A stretch of DNA of 64,000 nt from DASQUK01 sp035697145 (GCA_035697145.1 DASSDL010000141.1:1-64000), one strand, 5' to 3'. Counted from the stretch's first letter, positions 15,898 to 24,352 are shown. Program-made: numbers and translations. The notes: generated by a model from the sequence alone, not told the origin.

Positions 15898-16869
15898 TCA
15901 GGGGGCGCCGACCGACGTGATGGAGACGGTGCTGTCGGGCTCGGCGATCGAGTCGGAGTCGCAGTCGGTCGAGAACTGGATCGTCTTCTGGTTGTCGCCG
16001 GCCAGCCCCGCCTCGACGCTCCGCCGGGACTCCTCGAACGTCGCGCCCGTCTCGTCGGGAAATTGGTCGTAGGCGGGGAACTTGCCCGTGAACTCGATGT
16101 CAATGTTCTGGGCGCTGAACCCCTTCCGCAGCAGATGGTCGCGAATGCCGGCGGCCAAGAGCTCCTCCAGGCCGACCCGCTCGGCGGCCAGCCTGATGCA
16201 GGCGGGGTTGAGCGTGGCCAACTGGCCGATCTTGAGGACGTTCTCGGCCGTCCCGACATTGATGTTCGTGAGGCCGAGCGTCATGCCGTCGACCGCCTTG
16301 GTCAGGATGCTCTCCGACTCCTCGGGATTGAAGACGAATGCTCCTGTCGAGTAGGTGCCGTCCTCGAGGAACACGCGTGTGCCCTTCTCGATGGGCAGGC
16401 CGCCCGCTTCCGAGATGCGCCCGTCCTCGACCGTGAAGGTCACGGGCTCGCGAAGCTGCTCCACCCGTTCCTGCACGAAGACGTTGGCCCTGGGGATCGT
16501 CACCTTCACTTCGTTCTCGTTCGTCACCTCGACATCGGGGAGGTCCTCGACCCTGAACTCGAGCAGTCCGGGCACCTGGGCGGGGAAGACGTCGGTGTAG
16601 ATGTCCTGTGTCCGGCCCAGGATCTCGATGTCGTGGGTGACCCGGAGCTCGACGTCGTTCTGCACGGCCATCAGCCCGAGCGTCGTTTCGAGCTCCGAAG
16701 CGGGGAACACCAGCTTGCTGTCCACGCCCCGGCCTTCCTCGGACTCGTTGAAGCCGAACTGATCCGAGCAGTAGCCGAGGCCCAGCGCGGCGACGCCCAG
16801 GGCGGCCACGGCGGCGATCGCGGTCCTGACCGGACCGCCCCGCCTCAGCCGCCTCTCCTCACGTCGCAT
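15898..16869 (-). CDS. membrane-anchored protein, DUF4230-like, unknown function
   Basis: 323 residues. A basic N-terminus (MRREERRLRRGGPVR) is followed by one membrane segment (TAIAAVAALGVAALGLGY), then an extracytoplasmic domain. Parts of it (VKVTIPRANVFVQERVEQL, and near the end IRDHLLRKGFSAQNIDIEF) resemble the DUF4230 pattern: a beta-rich barrel with a conserved V.IPRA strand and a C-terminal helix followed by an edge strand. This assignment is from memory of the family shape and is tentative. The next gene upstream is a signal-bearing protein on the same strand, 25 bases away. Confidence 0.6.
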   Translation of the reverse strand: MRREERRLRRGGPVRTAIAAVAALGVAALGLGYCSDQFGFNESEEGRGVDSKLVFPASELETTLGLMAVQNDVELRVTHDIEILGRTQDIYTDVFPAQVPGLLEFRVEDLPDVEVTNENEVKVTIPRANVFVQERVEQLREPVTFTVEDGRISEAGGLPIEKGTRVFLEDGTYSTGAFVFNPEESESILTKAVDGMTLGLTNINVGTAENVLKIGQLATLNPACIRLAAERVGLEELLAAGIRDHLLRKGFSAQNIDIEFTGKFPAYDQFPDETGATFEESRRSVEAGLAGDNQKTIQFSTDCDSDSIAEPDSTVSITSVGAP

Positions 16870-16894
16870 GTCGCACCATCATGTCGGGTTTGTG

Positions 16895-17431
16895 TCAATC
16901 CGTCGGCGGTAAGGACGAAGAGTCGCCGTCGGCGGCGGTCGACGCCGACGCGCCCGCCACGCAGTTGGTGCCTCCCGACGTGGACGTCGTGGGCCAGCGC
17001 ATCGCCTGGAGCGTGGCGGGGCCGTACTCGCCGTCCGCGGTGATCCCGGCCCGCTGCTGCACGTCCATGACGGCGGCGGCGGTCTGGGGGCCGTACTCGC
17101 CGTCGACCGTCACACCCTCGCGATTGCACCGGGCCAGGGCGTCCTGCAACACGACCACGGCGTCCTCGTCACCCCGCCCCACCGACATCCCACACGTGCT
17201 GGAGGCCGACGAGAAGAGATCGGTGTCGCCGGGCACCCGAACGGGTTCGGACGCAACGTCGATGACCACCACGCCGTCGCACGTCGGCAGCCCGTCGCTC
17301 CCGCTCGTGTCGCCGCTCGCGTTCGCCTCGTCGCTTATGCCGAAGTCGAAGTCGCCATTGGACGACGACCCAAAGCCGTTCGCCGACGCGAGGGCTAGAA
17401 GTCCGAACAGCACCAGGATCAGGACTCCCAT
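16895..17431 (-). CDS. exported peptidoglycan-binding-domain protein
   Basis: 178 residues. It starts MGVLILVLFGLLALASANGF, a signal-anchor, then a Gly/Ser/Asp-rich stretch. From residue ~95 it has a PG_binding_1 repeat region: AVVVLQDALARCNREGVTVD, GEYGPQTAAAVMDVQQRAGI, TADGEYGPATLQAM. Start chosen at ATG 17429-17431 because AAGGAGGG lies just upstream. The reverse strand has TTGACA (17490-17495) and GTACAC (17466-17471) 18 bases apart, a good promoter. Likely a cell-wall-associated protein. Confidence 0.78.
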   Translation of the reverse strand: MGVLILVLFGLLALASANGFGSSSNGDFDFGISDEANASGDTSGSDGLPTCDGVVVIDVASEPVRVPGDTDLFSSASSTCGMSVGRGDEDAVVVLQDALARCNREGVTVDGEYGPQTAAAVMDVQQRAGITADGEYGPATLQAMRWPTTSTSGGTNCVAGASASTAADGDSSSLPPTD

Positions 17432-17598
17432 GCTGGCTCCCTCCTTCGTCGCATTCCCAACGTAGGTGTACCCGCTGAGCGGCAATCCGTGTCAACGGAA
17501 CGTGCGACGGGTAGCACCGTCACGAAGGAATCGGGGATGTCGCCACTTTGTGCGCGAAAATTATCACGACAAGTGGGGACCCGAGGCGAGGAAGGGCA
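17432..17598. promoter_or_regulatory. divergent promoter region of two exported proteins
   Basis: This 167-base region drives the peptidoglycan-binding protein leftwards (TTGACA at 17490-17495, 18-base spacer, GTACAC at 17466-17471, all reverse strand) and the exported protein at 17599 rightwards. The rightward side has an AT-rich patch GAAAATTATCAC (17560-17571) that could hold its -10. Confidence 0.55.
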
Positions 17599-18564
17599 AT
17601 GTCCGCGCACGATCACGACGCCCGAGCCGGCGGGTTCCGCCGATGGTTCACCCGTGGTGGGCGGATCGTTCCGGCGCTGGCCGTCGTCGGCGCCGGCGCC
17701 CTCGTGTTCGCCGTCGTCAACTGGGGGATCGTCGATCTTCCGGACTGGTTCGGTGGCGGCCGAAGCGATCCCGCCCCGCGGGGTTCGGTGATCTACGAGG
17801 GGCAAGCGGCGAAGACCGCGTCCGAGGACTTCCTCATCGACATCGGTGACGGCGAGGCGATGGTGGTGGTGCAGGCCAAGCAGAACTGGGACCGGTCTGG
17901 GTGGATCATCAACGGGGACTTCCAGTCCACCAACGGAACGTCGAGCGTGGCCGATCCGCAGGATGGCGGCCGGCCCGCCCGCTTGGCGGTCCAGGTGGAC
18001 TACTGCGCCGACGGGACGATCACGACGACGGAGACGCCCGGCGACGACCCCGTGACCTCGATCACGTTCGCGATGGGCCGGCTCTACGTGTGCGACACGA
18101 CGCTGGAGCACACGGCGGCAAACGATTCGGCGTTCAAGCAGGACGACACGCCCAACGACTTCCACGGCTCGTTCGTCAGCTTCGTGGCCGGGGCCGCCGA
18201 GGCCACCGCCGCTGCCTCGGCGTGCCCGACCGACGAGCTCGCCAAGTTCCGGACGGGCGAGTACAGGTCGTTCGTGCGCGAGCAGTTGGCCGAGCGGCTC
18301 CGGCTGCCCGTCGCCAACGTCGATGTCGTGGCCGGCCGCATCGGTGGCTCCGACGACGCGACCCAGCGGGAGCTGCGAGCGGCGCTCGAGAGCTTCGCCA
18401 ACAAGCGGGACCCGGACGACCCGTCCAAGACGTACGAGGCGCTGACCATCCAGTACCTCAGCGGCGACGGCGAAGCGGTGACCGACTCCTGTTACAACGA
18501 CGCCGGAGGCCGCCAACTCGATGACCTGGGCAGCGTGCGCGCCCCCGATACCGAGGGCGAGTGA
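17599..18564 (+). CDS. membrane-anchored extracytoplasmic protein of unknown function
   Basis: 321 residues. The start MSAHDHDARAGGFRRWFTRG leads into a membrane segment (IVPALAVVGAGALVFAVVNW), then an outer domain with several cysteines (DYCADG, YVCDTT, SACPTDEL, DSCYND) that could form disulfides. Internal segments (VTSITFAMGRLYVCDTTLEH; YRSFVREQLAERLRLPVANV) have the same order of strand, then helix, then strand as the protein at 15898, so a distant relationship is possible but unproven. ATG chosen for GAGGAAGG upstream; the frame is open for 17 more codons. Divergent from the peptidoglycan-binding protein. Confidence 0.6.
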   Translation: MSAHDHDARAGGFRRWFTRGGRIVPALAVVGAGALVFAVVNWGIVDLPDWFGGGRSDPAPRGSVIYEGQAAKTASEDFLIDIGDGEAMVVVQAKQNWDRSGWIINGDFQSTNGTSSVADPQDGGRPARLAVQVDYCADGTITTTETPGDDPVTSITFAMGRLYVCDTTLEHTAANDSAFKQDDTPNDFHGSFVSFVAGAAEATAAASACPTDELAKFRTGEYRSFVREQLAERLRLPVANVDVVAGRIGGSDDATQRELRAALESFANKRDPDDPSKTYEALTIQYLSGDGEAVTDSCYNDAGGRQLDDLGSVRAPDTEGE

Positions 18565-18581
18565 GCGGTAGCGCTACCCGC

Positions 18582-18941
18582 CTACAGGTACAGGCCCGTC
18601 GAGGCCTCGCCCAGTCGGGTCGACGCCACGGCGTGGACATCACGCTCGCGCAGGATCACGTAGTCGTCGCCGCGGACCTCGACCTCGTAGCGGTCCTCGG
18701 GCGCGAACAGCACGTGGTCGCCCGCCTGCATGGCCCGCACGTTCGGCCCCACCGCCACCACCTCGGCCCAGGCCAACCGCTTGGACGTCTGGGCGGTGGC
18801 CGGGATGAGGATGCCGCCCGACGACCGTCGCTCGCCCTCGGGACCCGCGATGCGAACGAGTACTCGATCGTTGAGCATCTTGATGGGCAGCTTCTCGGTT
18901 GCGGTGCCGTCGGCGGCGGTCACCGTGGCGGGGTCCGGCAC
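18582..18941 (-). CDS. GroES-like (Cpn10 fold) protein
   Basis: 119 residues. After a ~17-residue leader it reads LPIKMLNDRVLVRIAGPEGE, RRSSGGILIPATAQTSKRLA, WAEVVAVGPNVRAMQAGDHV, LFAPEDRYEVEVRGDDYVIL: the Cpn10 barrel, including the mobile-loop region GGILIP. It is a divergent stand-alone GroES without groEL beside it, a type known in actinobacteria in addition to the main groES. GTG start with TAGCGT (reverse strand, 18949-18954) seven bases upstream, a clear leaderless promoter. Confidence 0.85.
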   Translation of the reverse strand: MPDPATVTAADGTATEKLPIKMLNDRVLVRIAGPEGERRSSGGILIPATAQTSKRLAWAEVVAVGPNVRAMQAGDHVLFAPEDRYEVEVRGDDYVILRERDVHAVASTRLGEASTGLYL

Positions 18942-19010
18942 AGGAACGACGCTAGCGGCCGCCGGCAGCGACCGACGACTCTGGCACGCGTTGCAGCGGC
19001 CGGTGCTCGG

Positions 19011-19589
19011 TCACGTCTTGACGCTGCCGCCCGAGCGCCAGTACTCACCCGAGGCCCGGTCGAGGAACCCCTCGTCGACCAGGAAGCGCCGCAGCGACGC
19101 GACGTCGTCGTGGAAGCGGCGCAGGATGGCGTTGACCTGGCGCTCCGAATAGCGGGAACCGACGTCGAACTCCTGCGCCAGGCGGTCGAGGATCACGAGC
19201 TTGCGCGACCGCTGGGGCGGGATCTGCGTCAGCCGGCCGCCCCGGTAGTAGCGCCGCAGGATCCGGGCGTCGTCCTCGGCCACGTCGTCGGTGGGGTCCG
19301 GGCCCGGGCGCTCGGGAGCGGCCGCCATGGCCGCCAATCGGAAGGCCTCGCCCCGCAGCACGTGCTCACCCCGTTCGCTGCGGATCACCAGGTCGCCGGC
19401 CACCAGCCGGGCCAGCGCGGTCACGGCCCGGCGCGACGACAGCCCCGTCGAGGCCCGCACCTCCTCGAGCGTCGACCCGCCCAGCACGAGGGCGGCGAAC
19501 ACGCGACGCCGGTCGTCGTCGGCCAGGAGACCGACGATGGCGCCGGCGTCCGGCACCGGGGTGGCATGGTGCTCGCCGGGGTCGGCCAC
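19011..19589 (-). CDS. winged-helix regulator with DUF2087 domain
   Basis: 192 residues. An N-terminal helix-turn-helix (IVGLLADDDRRRVFAALVLG, STLEEVRASTGLSSRRAVTA) is followed by a DUF2087-type C-terminal part: LVILDRLAQEFDVGSRYSER, QVNAILRRFHDDVASLRRFL, VDEGFLDRASGEYWRSGG. This arrangement occurs in transcription regulators of actinobacteria and firmicutes. GTG start; TAGCCT (reverse strand, 19597-19602) ends seven bases upstream. A palindromic element shared with the Rrf2 gene lies 55-75 bases upstream (19644-19664). Confidence 0.82.
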   Translation of the reverse strand: MADPGEHHATPVPDAGAIVGLLADDDRRRVFAALVLGGSTLEEVRASTGLSSRRAVTALARLVAGDLVIRSERGEHVLRGEAFRLAAMAAAPERPGPDPTDDVAEDDARILRRYYRGGRLTQIPPQRSRKLVILDRLAQEFDVGSRYSERQVNAILRRFHDDVASLRRFLVDEGFLDRASGEYWRSGGSVKT

Positions 19590-19640
19590 GTCCGGGAGGC
19601 TAGGGCGCTGATGGGGTGACGAGCGCTGCGAGCCACCCCA

Positions 19641-19664
19641 CTCGTGGACCCTCGCGCCCACTAG
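19641..19664. repeat. palindromic element, copy 1
   Basis: The 21 bases 19644-19664 (GTGG, ten bases ACCCTCGCGC, CCAC, then TAG) are identical to 57829-57849. Flanks are also alike (GCCACCCC before, GCCGG after). Here it covers the hisF stop codon and lies upstream of the DUF2087 regulator's promoter. It is either a shared operator or a small dispersed repeat. Confidence 0.75.
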
Positions 19665-20428
19665 ACGGGCCGGACGCTGAGGCCGGCGCGTGTGAGCTCG
19701 TCCTTGGCCTCGGCGATGGTGTGCTCGCCGAAGTGGAAGATCGACGCCGCCAACACCGCGTCGGCGCCACCCTCGATCACGCCCTCCGCAAGGTGCGCCA
19801 GCGTGCCCACCCCTCCACTGGCGATCACGGGCACGCCCACGGCGTCGGACACCGCCCGCGTGAGCTCGAGGTCGAAGCCCTCCCTGGTGCCGTCGCGGTC
19901 CATCGAGGTGAGCAGGATCTCGCCCGCGCCGCGGCGCGCGACCTCCTGCGCCCATGCCACGGCGTCGAGCGCCGTCGACGCCCGTCCGCCGTGCGTCGTC
20001 ACCTCGAAGCCCCGGCCTGCCCCGGGCGTGCGGCGGGCGTCGATGGCCACGACGACGCATTGGGTGCCGAACTCGGTTGCCAACTCGGTCACGAGATCCG
20101 GGCGCTCGACCGCGGCAGTGTTGATCGACACCTTCTCGGCGCCCGCCATCAGCAGCCGTCGGGCGTCGTCGACCGACCGCACCCCTCCCCCGACGGTGAA
20201 GGGGATGAACACCTCGTCGGCCGTGCGCCGGGCGACGTCGACGATGGTGTCGCGGGCATCGGCGGAGGCCGTGATGTCGAGGAACACGAGCTCGTCGGCG
20301 CCCTCGGCGTCGTAACGGCCGGCCAGCTCGACCGGGTCGCCGGCGTCGCGCAACCCCACGAAGTTGACACCCTTCACCACCCGGCCGGCGTCGACGTCGA
20401 GGCAGGGGATCACCCGGACGCTACGCAC
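19661..20428 (-). CDS. hisF: imidazole glycerol phosphate synthase cyclase subunit
   Basis: 255 residues. RVIPCLDVDAGRVVKGVNFV carries the first catalytic aspartate; VFLDITASADARDT, FIPFTVGGGVRSVDDARRLL, KVSINTAAVERPDLV, CVVVAIDARR (second catalytic aspartate), ILLTSMDRDGTREGFDLEL and PVIASGGVGTLAHLAEGV follow. Start chosen at GTG 20426-20428 (MRSVRVIPCLDV), which gives the standard HisF N-terminus; an ORF start 18 codons upstream would add a non-family leader. With HisH it forms the synthase that makes IGP and AICAR. Confidence 0.96.
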   Translation of the reverse strand: MRSVRVIPCLDVDAGRVVKGVNFVGLRDAGDPVELAGRYDAEGADELVFLDITASADARDTIVDVARRTADEVFIPFTVGGGVRSVDDARRLLMAGAEKVSINTAAVERPDLVTELATEFGTQCVVVAIDARRTPGAGRGFEVTTHGGRASTALDAVAWAQEVARRGAGEILLTSMDRDGTREGFDLELTRAVSDAVGVPVIASGGVGTLAHLAEGVIEGGADAVLAASIFHFGEHTIAEAKDELTRAGLSVRPV

Positions 20429-20494
20429 CTGGCCAAGCCCCGCATCCCAGGCAGGTGCCGGGCATCCCGCCCGTTCCGGCACCCACCCCGCCCG

Positions 20495-21232
20495 TCACGT
20501 GTGCGCCTCCACGGTGGCGATGGCGTCGGAGACTCGGAACGCGCCTTCGTAGAGCGCCCGGCCCACGATGGTGCCGGCCAACCGTCGGCCGTCGACCTCG
20601 AGCACCGACAGCGTCCGGAGGTCGGCGAGGCTGCCCACCCCCCCGGACGCGATCACGTCGACGCTGGTGGCCTCCAGCACGGCGACGAGCTGGTCCAGCG
20701 CCGGACCGGAGAGCGTTCCGTCCCTCCCGATCTCGGTGACCACCAACGCCGCCACGCCGGCATCCTCGAACCGGCGAGCGACATCCACGAGGTCGTCGCC
20801 CGACCCCTGGACCCAACCCCGCACGGCCACGTCGCGGCCCCGGGCATCGAGCCCCACCGCCACCTGTCCCGGGTAGCGGCCCGCCAGCGATCGGACCCAC
20901 GCAGGACGCTCCAGGGCCGCCGTGCCCACGACCACTCGGCGCACTCGCCGCCCCAGCAGCGCATCGGCCGCGGCATCGGTGCGCACGCCACCGCCGCACT
21001 GCACAGGTACGTCGACGGCGGCGGCCATCGCGGCCACGAGCTCGTAGTTGCGCGGGTCCCCGGTGCGAGCGGCGTCGAGGTCGACGACGTGGATCCAGGG
21101 TGCGCCGTCGGCGGCGAAGGCCCGCGCCTGGGCCACGGGGTCGTCCGCGTACACGGTCTCCCGGGCGTAGTCACCCTGGTAGAGCCGAACACAGCGGCCG
21201 TCGCGCAAGTCGATCGCGGGGTACAGGTCCAT
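20495..21232 (-). CDS. hisA: ProFAR isomerase
   Basis: 245 residues. MDLYPAIDLRDGRCVRLYQG carries the catalytic aspartate; WIHVVDLDAARTGDPRNYEL, VPVQCGGGVRT, RVVVGTAALERPAWV, VAVGLDARGRDVAVRGW, TEIGRDGTLSGPALDQL and VIASGGVGSLADL complete the barrel. Some actinobacterial homologues (PriA) also isomerise phosphoribosylanthranilate; since a separate trpF is present, single specificity is likely here. ATG with GGAG eight bases upstream; 25 bases after hisH. Confidence 0.96.
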   Translation of the reverse strand: MDLYPAIDLRDGRCVRLYQGDYARETVYADDPVAQARAFAADGAPWIHVVDLDAARTGDPRNYELVAAMAAAVDVPVQCGGGVRTDAAADALLGRRVRRVVVGTAALERPAWVRSLAGRYPGQVAVGLDARGRDVAVRGWVQGSGDDLVDVARRFEDAGVAALVVTEIGRDGTLSGPALDQLVAVLEATSVDVIASGGVGSLADLRTLSVLEVDGRRLAGTIVGRALYEGAFRVSDAIATVEAHT

Positions 21233-21257
21233 CACCGGACTCCGGCGAGGCGGGCGG

Positions 21258-21881
21258 TCACGCCGCCGCCGCCCACTCGACCGCCCGGCCGACGAAGTTG
21301 GCGAGGATGCGCATGCCCGTGGCACCCGACTTCTCGGGGTGGAACTGCGTGGCCCACAGCGGGCCGGCCTCCACCGCCGCCACCACCGGACCTCCGTAGT
21401 CGCACGTGGCCACCGCCTGCTCGTCGCTGTCGGCCGCGTACGAGTGCACGAAGTAGACCCACGTCGGCTCGGGGACGCCGGCCAGCAACCCGCTCTCGCG
21501 CCACCGATCGAGCACGTTCCACTGCATCTGCGGGCGCTTCACGCCTGCGGGGAGCAGCCGCACCACCCCGGGCAGGACCCCCAGGCCCGGCACGGCGGGT
21601 GTTTCCTCAGACCCCTGGTACAGCATCTGCATGCCGACGCAGACCCCCAGGAAGGGTCGCCCCGAGCAGGCACATTCGATGGCAAGCTCGTCGAGTCCGC
21701 TCTTCTCGAGCGCCTCCATGCAGCGGCCGAAGTTGCCGACACCCGGGAGCACCACGCCGGCTGCGTCCCGCACGAGGGCCGGATCGGACGTGAGCCGGGC
21801 ATCGGCGCCCACGTGCTGGAGCGCTTTCTGCGCCGAGCGGAGGTTGCCGATGCCGTAGTCGAGGACTGCGACGAGGGTCAT
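21258..21881 (-). CDS. hisH: imidazole glycerol phosphate synthase glutaminase subunit
   Basis: 207 residues, class I glutamine amidotransferase. MTLVAVLDYGIGNLRSAQKA, GVVLPGVGNFGRCMEAL, the nucleophile in PFLGVCVGMQMLYQGSEE, WVYFVHSYAAD and WATQFHPEKSG with the catalytic His/Glu. It supplies ammonia to HisF. First gene of the hisH-hisA-hisF unit. A possible -10 TAGGAT lies at 21905-21910 (reverse strand), leaving a short leader. Confidence 0.97.
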   Translation of the reverse strand: MTLVAVLDYGIGNLRSAQKALQHVGADARLTSDPALVRDAAGVVLPGVGNFGRCMEALEKSGLDELAIECACSGRPFLGVCVGMQMLYQGSEETPAVPGLGVLPGVVRLLPAGVKRPQMQWNVLDRWRESGLLAGVPEPTWVYFVHSYAADSDEQAVATCDYGGPVVAAVEAGPLWATQFHPEKSGATGMRILANFVGRAVEWAAAA

Positions 21882-21956
21882 GGGCGGGCTCTCACTGGCG
21901 CCCGATCCTACGGTTGGGCGAGGCCGGCCCCCGAACCAGTTGCGCCGCCGAGGGCG

Positions 21957-22529
21957 TCAGTGCGTGTTCCAATGCTTGATCGCCCGGACCTCGCGCTCCC
22001 AGCCCAGCACCGACACGCTTCCGGTGTCGAGGGGCAGGCGCACGCCCCACGTCGCGGGCAGCTCGATCCAGCGGGCGGCCAACACCCGCAGGAAGTGGGC
22101 ATGGGAGAACAGCAGCGCCCGGCTCTGCGCCTCGGCCTGCACGCGCTCGATGAGCTGGTCGGCCCGGGCACCGACCTGTTCGGCCGTGTCGCCGCCAGGC
22201 GGCGGGTGGGTCCACACCGTCCAGCCGGGGACCTCCTCCCGGATGGCCGCGGTCGTCCGACCCTCGTAGTCGCCGTAGTCCCATTCCAATGCCGCGGGTT
22301 CGCGCACGGCGTCCGGGAACCCGGCCAGCGCCGCGGTGTCCGCGGCCCGGCGCAGCGGGCTGGTGAGCACCAAGTCGAACTTCACACCCGACAGGCGCGA
22401 CGCCAGCCGCCGTGCCTCCTCGACCCCCTCGGGCGTGAGCGGCAGGTCGGTGTGGCTGGTGTGGCGTCCATCACGGCTCCACTCGGTCTCACCGTGCCGG
22501 CACAGCCAGATCTCGGGACCCCCGTTCAT
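21957..22529 (-). CDS. histidine phosphatase family protein
   Basis: 190 residues. The catalytic motif is IWLCRHGETEWSRDGRHTSH near the N-terminus (phosphohistidine His and Arg). FDLVLTSPLRRAADTAALAG is the second arginine region, EWDYGDYEGRTTAAI carries the acid, and RALLFSHAHFLRVLAARW the second histidine. It is a phosphoglycerate-mutase-like phosphatase; the substrate is unknown and it is most likely not a glycolytic mutase. ATG start with CAGGCT (reverse strand, 22537-22542) seven bases before it. Divergent from the propeller protein. Confidence 0.9.
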   Translation of the reverse strand: MNGGPEIWLCRHGETEWSRDGRHTSHTDLPLTPEGVEEARRLASRLSGVKFDLVLTSPLRRAADTAALAGFPDAVREPAALEWDYGDYEGRTTAAIREEVPGWTVWTHPPPGGDTAEQVGARADQLIERVQAEAQSRALLFSHAHFLRVLAARWIELPATWGVRLPLDTGSVSVLGWEREVRAIKHWNTH

Positions 22530-22595
22530 GGCGCCCAGCCTGCCTCAGCGGTGGCCATACCACCCGGTGGGGCGCGGGCGGGCCACACTGGTTCC

Positions 22596-23477
22596 ATGCT
22601 CCTGGTGGGAACGGGTGACGGATTGGTCGAGCTGGGGCTCGACGGCAAGGTCGTACGCCGGGGCCTGGCCGGCGTCGAGGTGACGGGCATCGCCGGAGAC
22701 TGGGTCATCGCCGGCGACCGGGTGGTCTCGCTGGACGAGGGGGCACCCCGGCCGCTGCCCGGGGGGCTGGTGCCGCGCTGTTTGCTAGCCCTCGCCGGAG
22801 GCCGGACGCTGGTCGGAACCAGCGAGGCTCGGCTCGTGCTCGTGGGCAGCACCGACGGCCCGGCGGTCGACAGGGCCTTCGACGCCATCCCGACCCGTCG
22901 CCAGTGGACCACCCCCTGGGGCGCCCCGCCCGATTTGCGCTCCCTCACGATGGGAGCCGCCGGGCTGTTCGCCGGCGTGCACGTCGGCGGTGTCTGGCGG
23001 CGCGATCCCGAGCAGTGGATCGAGGTGGTACCGGCCGAGGCCGACGACCACCAGGTTCTGGCGGAAGGTGACACCGTCGCCGTGGCCGCCGCCGTGGGCG
23101 TGGGGCAGAGCTCCGACGGCGGGAACACCTGGCACTGGAGCACCGAGGGGCTCCACGCCGGGTACTGCCGTGCGGTGGCCCTATCGGAGGGTTGGCTGCT
23201 GGCCAGCGCCTCGACCGGGCCCGCGACCCACGAGGCGGCGGTCTACCGGCGGCCCATCGACGACCCCGAGCAGCCGCTCGTACGCTGCGGTGGCGAGTCG
23301 GGCCTGCCGGCGACGTTCCCCAACAACATCGACACGTTCGGACTCGTCGCCGCCGGCAACCTGGTGGCCGTGGGCGAGCGCTACGGCCGGATCTACCTGT
23401 CCGAGGACGCCGGGGAGAGCTGGCGCAAGCTGGCCGAAGCCCTCCCCGGCGTGTACTGCCTGTCGTTCGCCGGCTGA
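22596..23477 (+). CDS. beta-propeller (BNR/sialidase-like repeat) protein
   Basis: 293 residues made of short beta repeats with Asp-box-like turns (VGQSSDGGNTWHWSTEGLHA, and near the end IYLSEDAGESWRKLAEALPG), typical of BNR/WD40-like glycosyl-hydrolase propellers. No signal peptide is seen, so it is probably cytoplasmic. Function unknown; such proteins often act as scaffolds or sensors. ATG 22596, with CACACT at 22584-22589 six bases upstream; the frame is open further upstream, where it is antisense to the phosphatase and hisH. Confidence 0.75.
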   Translation: MLLVGTGDGLVELGLDGKVVRRGLAGVEVTGIAGDWVIAGDRVVSLDEGAPRPLPGGLVPRCLLALAGGRTLVGTSEARLVLVGSTDGPAVDRAFDAIPTRRQWTTPWGAPPDLRSLTMGAAGLFAGVHVGGVWRRDPEQWIEVVPAEADDHQVLAEGDTVAVAAAVGVGQSSDGGNTWHWSTEGLHAGYCRAVALSEGWLLASASTGPATHEAAVYRRPIDDPEQPLVRCGGESGLPATFPNNIDTFGLVAAGNLVAVGERYGRIYLSEDAGESWRKLAEALPGVYCLSFAG

Positions 23478-23500
23478 CGGCTACCGGCCCCCCGGGCCCA

Positions 23501-24217
23501 CTAGCCGTCGCTGCCGCTGTGGCCGCGACGGTCGTCGCCCGGCGCGTCATCGGCACCGTGGCCGCCAGAACCGGGACCACTGTTGCTGTCGCCGCCGTGG
23601 TCGTCGCCGGGCGGGTCGTCCGCACCATGCGCGCCGCCGGAGCCGGGACCGCTGTTGCTGTTGTCGTCGCCGACGCGATCGTCCCCGACGCGGTCGTCGC
23701 CGCGGCGGTCATCGACCCGGTTGCCGGGCTCGGCCCGGACGACGGCTCCGTTCTCGATGCGGATGTCCGTCCCGTCCGCCTCGTCGCGAATGCGGATCCG
23801 CTCGCGCACTGCGCCATCCTCGAGCTCGAGGTTGACCTGCACGCGTCGGCTGCCCTGGCGGAAGTCGACCTCGATCTCGACGCCGGCGGCCTGTTCCACC
23901 TCGACGCGCCAGCCGCGGGCCGGCACCGCGCTCACGAGGGTGAGCTGTGTGCCGCTGCGGCGGAACGTCACGGTGCCCGCGCCGGCGGCGTCGACGACCT
24001 GGTTGCCCGACGTTGCCGCCGGGGCGTTCGACCGGCCGGCGGTCGTCTGGGTGGAGGGACTGGTCGAGGTGCTCGAGCCGCCGTTGGAGTCGCCGCCCGA
24101 GGCCGCGGCCAGAAGGGACGGTGCCGGGCCAAGGCCCGTGACGAGCGCGAGGCCGATGCCGCCGCCGACGAGGCCGGCGACCGTGCGCATGCGACGTGGT
24201 GAGTTGGAGAGGTTCAT
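23501..24217 (-). CDS. secreted protein with acidic Gly/Asp repeat tail (paralogue of the next gene)
   Basis: 238 residues. An export signal (MRTVAGLVGGGIGLALVTGL) and a Ser/Thr-rich linker are followed by a beta-rich core: AGTVTFRRSGTQLTLVSAVP, ARGWRVEVEQAAGVEIEVDF, RQGSRRVQVNLELEDG. The tail is a low-complexity acidic region in which a block NSGPGSGG.HGADD.PGDD occurs twice. The core aligns in pattern with the protein at 24353. Both precede the two-component system, and a direct-repeat site (TAAG 24300-24303 and TAAAG 24311-24315) lies about 80-100 bases upstream. Possibly an output of that system. Confidence 0.7.
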   Translation of the reverse strand: MNLSNSPRRMRTVAGLVGGGIGLALVTGLGPAPSLLAAASGGDSNGGSSTSTSPSTQTTAGRSNAPAATSGNQVVDAAGAGTVTFRRSGTQLTLVSAVPARGWRVEVEQAAGVEIEVDFRQGSRRVQVNLELEDGAVRERIRIRDEADGTDIRIENGAVVRAEPGNRVDDRRGDDRVGDDRVGDDNSNSGPGSGGAHGADDPPGDDHGGDSNSGPGSGGHGADDAPGDDRRGHSGSDG

Positions 24218-24297
24218 GACGGGGGGCTCCTTTCCCGCTCCAGGGACCCATCGGCCCCAGCGTCGCCTCGCCCCCCGTAACGGCGTCTCCGTCCGAC

Positions 24298-24317
24298 CCT
24301 AAGCGTGGGCTAAAGAC
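24298..24317. promoter_or_regulatory. candidate response-regulator site upstream of the secreted protein
   Basis: CCTAAGCGTGGGCTAAAGAC: two TAAG/TAAAG half-sites 11 bases apart (24300 and 24311), the arrangement used by OmpR/PhoB-type regulators that bind as tandem dimers. Nearly the same 20-base pattern recurs at 24940-24959. Function is inferred from repetition and context. Confidence 0.5.
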
Positions 24318-24352
24318 CCGAGCCGAGGTGCAGCGGTCCGCGCCGGCACGGG

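Noticed and set aside
20429..20482. Longer HisF start (18 extra residues)
   Set aside because: HisF proteins begin just before RVIPCLDV; the extra part has no family match and GTG 20426-20428 fits.
23501..23700. Repeated blocks resembling a CRISPR array
   Set aside because: They encode the Gly/Asp tail of a secreted protein, with no uniform repeat/spacer lengths and no cas genes nearby.
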